Source: Paraburkholderia aspalathi
GTDB taxonomy: Bacteria; Pseudomonadota; Gammaproteobacteria; Burkholderiales; Burkholderiaceae
Direction of reading: 5' to 3'
DNA length: 64,000 nt
Assembly: GCF_900116445.1 (NCBI RefSeq)
Contig: NZ_FPBH01000013.1
Location: forward strand, 1-64,000
Both the position numbers and the translations under genes were made by a program. Under the pieces are notes generated by a model. The model saw only the letters and a program-made list of their open reading frames with translations. It searched no databases and was not told where the DNA came from. Numbering within the stretch: the stretch's first letter is position 1; the number at the start of each line of letters is the position of its first letter. This document shows positions 61,223 to 64,000 of this stretch, one piece after another.

Positions 61223-62350
61223 ATGTCGCAAATCCAGCAGTTTCCATTCGTCAGCGTGTCCGGCAAACCGTATGAACGCGGCTTGCAATATGGTCGTGCG
61301 GCGGCGGCGCGTGTGCGCCTGAGCGCATCCCGCTACGGCCAGACGCTGCGCAATCTCGGCTACAGCGAAGCATCGCAGACGGCGCTGATCCGCTCGCTCG
61401 AACAGGTCATCGGCGAATTTCAACCGGAGTACCTGGACGAGATGCGCGGCATCGCCACCGGCGCTGAAGTGCTGTTCGAAGACATCGTAATGATCAATGC
61501 CCGTACCGAGGTGCTGGCCAAGGCGCGAGCCGAAATGGCGCTGCAAGCCGACGACGAAGACGGCTGTACCGGCGTGCTGGTGTTGCCGTCGCGCACGTCG
61601 ACCGGGCAGTTGATCCATGCGCAGAACTGGGATTGGAAGGCCGATTGCGTCGATACGGGCATCGTCTTGCGCGTACGCAACGACGACGGCCCCGATTTCC
61701 TGACCTTCGTCGAAGCGGGCGGCCTCGCACGCAGTGGCCTCAATGCCGCGGGCGTGTCGATCACCGCGAACTATCTCGAGTCCGAGCGCGACTTCACGCA
61801 ACTGGGCGTGCCGCTGTCGTTGCTGCGCCGGCGCGTGCTGGAAGAGCCGGTGTTTGCGAACGCGTTGCGGGTGATCGCCACCACGCCGAAATCGTGTTCG
61901 AACAACATCATGCTCGGGATGGCCGAGGGCTTCGGCATCGATTTCGAATGCGCGCCGAACGAAGCTTTCCCGATCTATCCCGACGACGACCAGATGATCG
62001 TGCATGCGAATCATTGGATCAGCCCGGTCGCCCGCACCAAGTTGCTGGATACCGGTTGCGAGAGCTCACCGGACAGCTATTACCGCGACTGGCGCGTACG
62101 TCAGTTGCTGACGGCCGCACCGAAGGTGGATCGCGATGCGGTCAAGGCCGCGCTGTTCGACGCGTTCGCCACGCCGTTTTCGGTGTGCCGTCCGCCGCGT
62201 CCGGGTACACGTCACACGATGACCGCGACGGTCGCGATGATCGTCATGGTGCCGGCCGCTGGGGAAATGGATGTCGCACCGATGCCCGCGCTCAATCGCA
62301 TCTTTACCCGTTACAGCCTGCACCACGAGCCGCTCGCCGAAGCGGCTTGA
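61223..62350 (+). CDS. C45-family autocatalytic acylase (isopenicillin-N acyltransferase-like)
   Basis: 375 residues. C45 proteins are Ntn-hydrolases made as precursors and cut before a Cys, which becomes the catalytic N-terminus. Here Cys115 in DEDGCTGVLV is in the position equivalent to Cys103 of Penicillium acyl-CoA:6-APA acyltransferase. RSGLNAAGVSITANYL, then FGIDFE, and IVHANHW further fit the family. Bacterial members hydrolyse amide bonds of unknown N-acyl substrates. A GAGGAG site precedes the ATG. The hydrolase and transporter genes follow with gaps of 75 and 4 bases. Confidence 0.9.
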   Translation: MSQIQQFPFVSVSGKPYERGLQYGRAAAARVRLSASRYGQTLRNLGYSEASQTALIRSLEQVIGEFQPEYLDEMRGIATGAEVLFEDIVMINARTEVLAKARAEMALQADDEDGCTGVLVLPSRTSTGQLIHAQNWDWKADCVDTGIVLRVRNDDGPDFLTFVEAGGLARSGLNAAGVSITANYLESERDFTQLGVPLSLLRRRVLEEPVFANALRVIATTPKSCSNNIMLGMAEGFGIDFECAPNEAFPIYPDDDQMIVHANHWISPVARTKLLDTGCESSPDSYYRDWRVRQLLTAAPKVDRDAVKAALFDAFATPFSVCRPPRPGTRHTMTATVAMIVMVPAAGEMDVAPMPALNRIFTRYSLHHEPLAEAA

Positions 62351-62425
62351 GCTGTGAATAAACACGCGTGCCTCGCAGCGCGAGGCATACACGACACCGC
62401 TGAAATCGTCAGAGAGGAATGACAG

Positions 62426-63289
62426 ATGTTCGAAGCAGAGACGCGATCCGCTCCGGGTCATGAGAAAGCGCAGGCGCTGTACGACCTGGGCTCGACCACC
62501 GTGTACGCGAGTCGCCACGATCCGCGCTTTCCGTACGTGCTGTACGTGCCGCCTGAAGTCCTAACACCCGGCAACGACGTCGAACTGGTCGTCGTGATGC
62601 ATGGCACGGGACGTCAGTTCACGCAGTATCGCGATTCGTTCGCGCCGTTCGGCCGTTGGAACCGATGCATCGTGCTGTGTCCGCTGTTTCCGGTGGGCGT
62701 GCGCGGCGATGGCGAGCGTAGCGGCTTCAAGCGTCTGATCGAAGGCGATATCCGCTACGACAAAGTGCTGCTCGACATGGTGACCGAAGTGGGCGAGCGT
62801 TATGGCAAGCGCTTCGACAAGTTCGCACTGTTCGGCTATTCGGGTGGCGGCCAGTACGTGAACCGCTTTGCGTATGCGCATCCGGAGCGGCTCTGGGCCG
62901 CATCGATCGGCGCACCGGGCAACGTTACCGTGCTCGATGACACGAAGGACTGGTGGCTAGGCACGGGCGGTTTCGAGCGCCACTTCGGCAAGCCGTTCGA
63001 TCTGGCCACCTTGCAACGTGTGCCGGTGCAGATGGTGGTGGGCCGGGCGGATCTGGAAACCTGGGAAATCACGGTATCCGAAGATAGCCCGATGTACATG
63101 CCAGGTATCAACGATGCCGGCGCAACGCGCCCGGAGCGGCTGCGTACGCTGAAGGCGTCGTTTGAGGCCGCCGGCATTCGCGTGCGTTTCGATGAGATGG
63201 CAAATATCGCCCACAACGGCATGCAAGTCGTCGAGGTGGTTCAGGAGTTCTTTGCGCAGACGTTGCGCGCCCTGCGGGCCGGAGGATAA
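62426..63289 (+). CDS. Alpha/beta hydrolase, LpqC/PHB-depolymerase-like
   Basis: 287 residues, cytoplasmic. The fold begins YVLYVPPEVL, then LVVVMHGTGR (oxyanion region), nucleophile Ser139 in GYSGGGQYVNRFAY, an acid in VVGRADLETWE and His in NIAHNGMQVVE. Related to polyhydroxybutyrate-depolymerase-like esterases, but without a signal peptide. AGAGAGGAATGACAG precedes ATG 62426. It is in the same operon as the C45 acylase and the MHS transporter. Confidence 0.85.
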   Translation: MFEAETRSAPGHEKAQALYDLGSTTVYASRHDPRFPYVLYVPPEVLTPGNDVELVVVMHGTGRQFTQYRDSFAPFGRWNRCIVLCPLFPVGVRGDGERSGFKRLIEGDIRYDKVLLDMVTEVGERYGKRFDKFALFGYSGGGQYVNRFAYAHPERLWAASIGAPGNVTVLDDTKDWWLGTGGFERHFGKPFDLATLQRVPVQMVVGRADLETWEITVSEDSPMYMPGINDAGATRPERLRTLKASFEAAGIRVRFDEMANIAHNGMQVVEVVQEFFAQTLRALRAGG

Positions 63290-63293
63290 ACAC

Positions 63294-64000
63294 ATGAACG
63301 CCCAAAGCGACTCAGGGAAGGTCTGGAAAACCATCGTATCGACGGTGATAGGAGGCACCTTCGAGTGGTTCGACTTCATGGTGTACTCCTATTTTTCGAG
63401 CACAATCGCACGGGTGTTTTTTCCTAACGTCGATCGCAGCAGTGCACTGCTGCTAACGTTCGCGACCTTCGCGGTCGGTTTCCTGGTCCGTCCGATCGGC
63501 GGCGTGGCGATGGGCATGGCCGCTGACCGGGTCGGGCGGGTGAAGGTACTGTCGTGGATCATGGTGCTGATGTCGGTGGGCTCGCTGATCCTGGGGCTGA
63601 CCCCGGGCTTCGCGACCCTTGGGCTCGTCGCGCCTCTGCTGGTGGTGATCGGCCGCCTGGTGCAAGGCTTCGCGGTGGGCGCGCAATTCGCGCTGTCGTC
63701 GGTGACGATTTACGAGGTCGCGCCGCCCAACCGGAAGATGTTTTACGGCAGCTTCAATATGCTGTCGATCGGGATCGCCGCGATGTTGTCTTCGGGATGC
63801 AGTTACCTGCTGTCGCGTCACCTGTCGCATGCGGAACTGGATAGTTGGGGATGGCGCGTGCCGTTCATGATCGGCGCGCTGGTCGGGCCAATCGGCTTCT
63901 ACATCCGCCATCATGTCGCCGAATCGGATGAATTCACCCGCTTGCAGGCACGCCCCGCGGCACGGGCGCCCATGGGCGAGCGGTTACGTGACTTTGTGCG
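63294..64000 (+). CDS. MHS-family MFS transporter, cut by the window end
   Basis: The first 235 residues of a transporter, running off the right edge. IVSTVIGGTFEWFDFMVYSY, GGVAMGMAADRVGRVKV and QGFAVGAQFALSSV match the start of metabolite:proton symporters, with at least five membrane helices visible. GGAGG eight bases before ATG 63294 overlaps the previous stop region, so it is coupled to the hydrolase gene. It should import the substrate of the acylase and hydrolase. Confidence 0.9.
   Translation, partial: MNAQSDSGKVWKTIVSTVIGGTFEWFDFMVYSYFSSTIARVFFPNVDRSSALLLTFATFAVGFLVRPIGGVAMGMAADRVGRVKVLSWIMVLMSVGSLILGLTPGFATLGLVAPLLVVIGRLVQGFAVGAQFALSSVTIYEVAPPNRKMFYGSFNMLSIGIAAMLSSGCSYLLSRHLSHAELDSWGWRVPFMIGALVGPIGFYIRHHVAESDEFTRLQARPAARAPMGERLRDFV

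Noticed and set aside
1-64000. CRISPR arrays, tRNA, rRNA and intact insertion sequences
   Set aside because: I saw no repeat-spacer array, tRNA-like fold or transposase with terminal repeats by reading, although short elements could be missed.

Overview
The window looks like a chromosomal or megaplasmid segment of a Burkholderiales bacterium, most likely Paraburkholderia or a close relative. This rests on high-GC, GC3-rich coding sequence, two Burkholderia-type general porins, several LysR regulators, Tat-exported enzymes and DadA/RidA/MHS-type catabolic clusters. No rRNA, tRNA, CRISPR array or intact insertion sequence was seen.

Layout. 0-13 kb is a mosaic of single genes: S51 peptidase, a second-type FolD, SnoaL-like protein, LysR regulator, serine hydrolase, secreted proteins, a beta-propeller, and a GST divergent from a WYL regulator with a palindromic operator between them. 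At 3.66-3.84 kb a promoter precedes a strongly structured RNA resembling the C4/Icd antisense-RNA element, followed by a small gene. 13.7-18.2 kb holds a CydDC-like ABC exporter fused into one polypeptide and a divergent GcvA-type LysR gene. 18-32 kb is an accessory zone of small proteins with many broken genes: a VOC C-terminal fragment, a frameshifted secreted protein, an oligopeptide-ATPase tail and a DHFR N-terminal fragment. It also holds a candidate YopT/C58-like cysteine protease, a Tat-exported nicotinamidase, GNAT, ASCH and NTF2-like proteins, a porin and a DppA-like binding protein.

32.3-37.3 kb is the most striking region. An acyl-ACP-reductase-like dehydrogenase is translationally coupled to a membrane hybrid histidine kinase whose sensor resembles the quorum-sensing kinases CqsS/LqsS/PhcS. 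It converges on a receiver-kinase protein of the PhcR/PhcQ type. I infer a cell-cell signalling system whose signal enzyme is neither CqsA/LqsA nor the PhcB methyltransferase.

38.6-48.6 kb is a catabolic cluster read leftward (BKACE, MFS, quinone oxidoreductase, TauD dioxygenase, alpha/beta hydrolase, Rieske ferredoxin, acyl-CoA ligase, porin, BON protein) with a divergent AraC regulator. 48.6-54.9 kb has a MAPEG protein with a Tat-exported beta-carbonic anhydrase, a chemoreceptor, a G3E GTPase with a Tat-exported metallo-beta-lactamase-fold enzyme, and a cupin. 54.8-60.1 kb is an amide/amino-acid module (MHS transporter, amidase, RidA, DadA-like oxidase) with a divergent XRE-cupin regulator and a perfect palindromic operator. 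60.1-64 kb has a LysR regulator divergent from a C45 acylase, an alpha/beta hydrolase and an MHS transporter cut by the window end.
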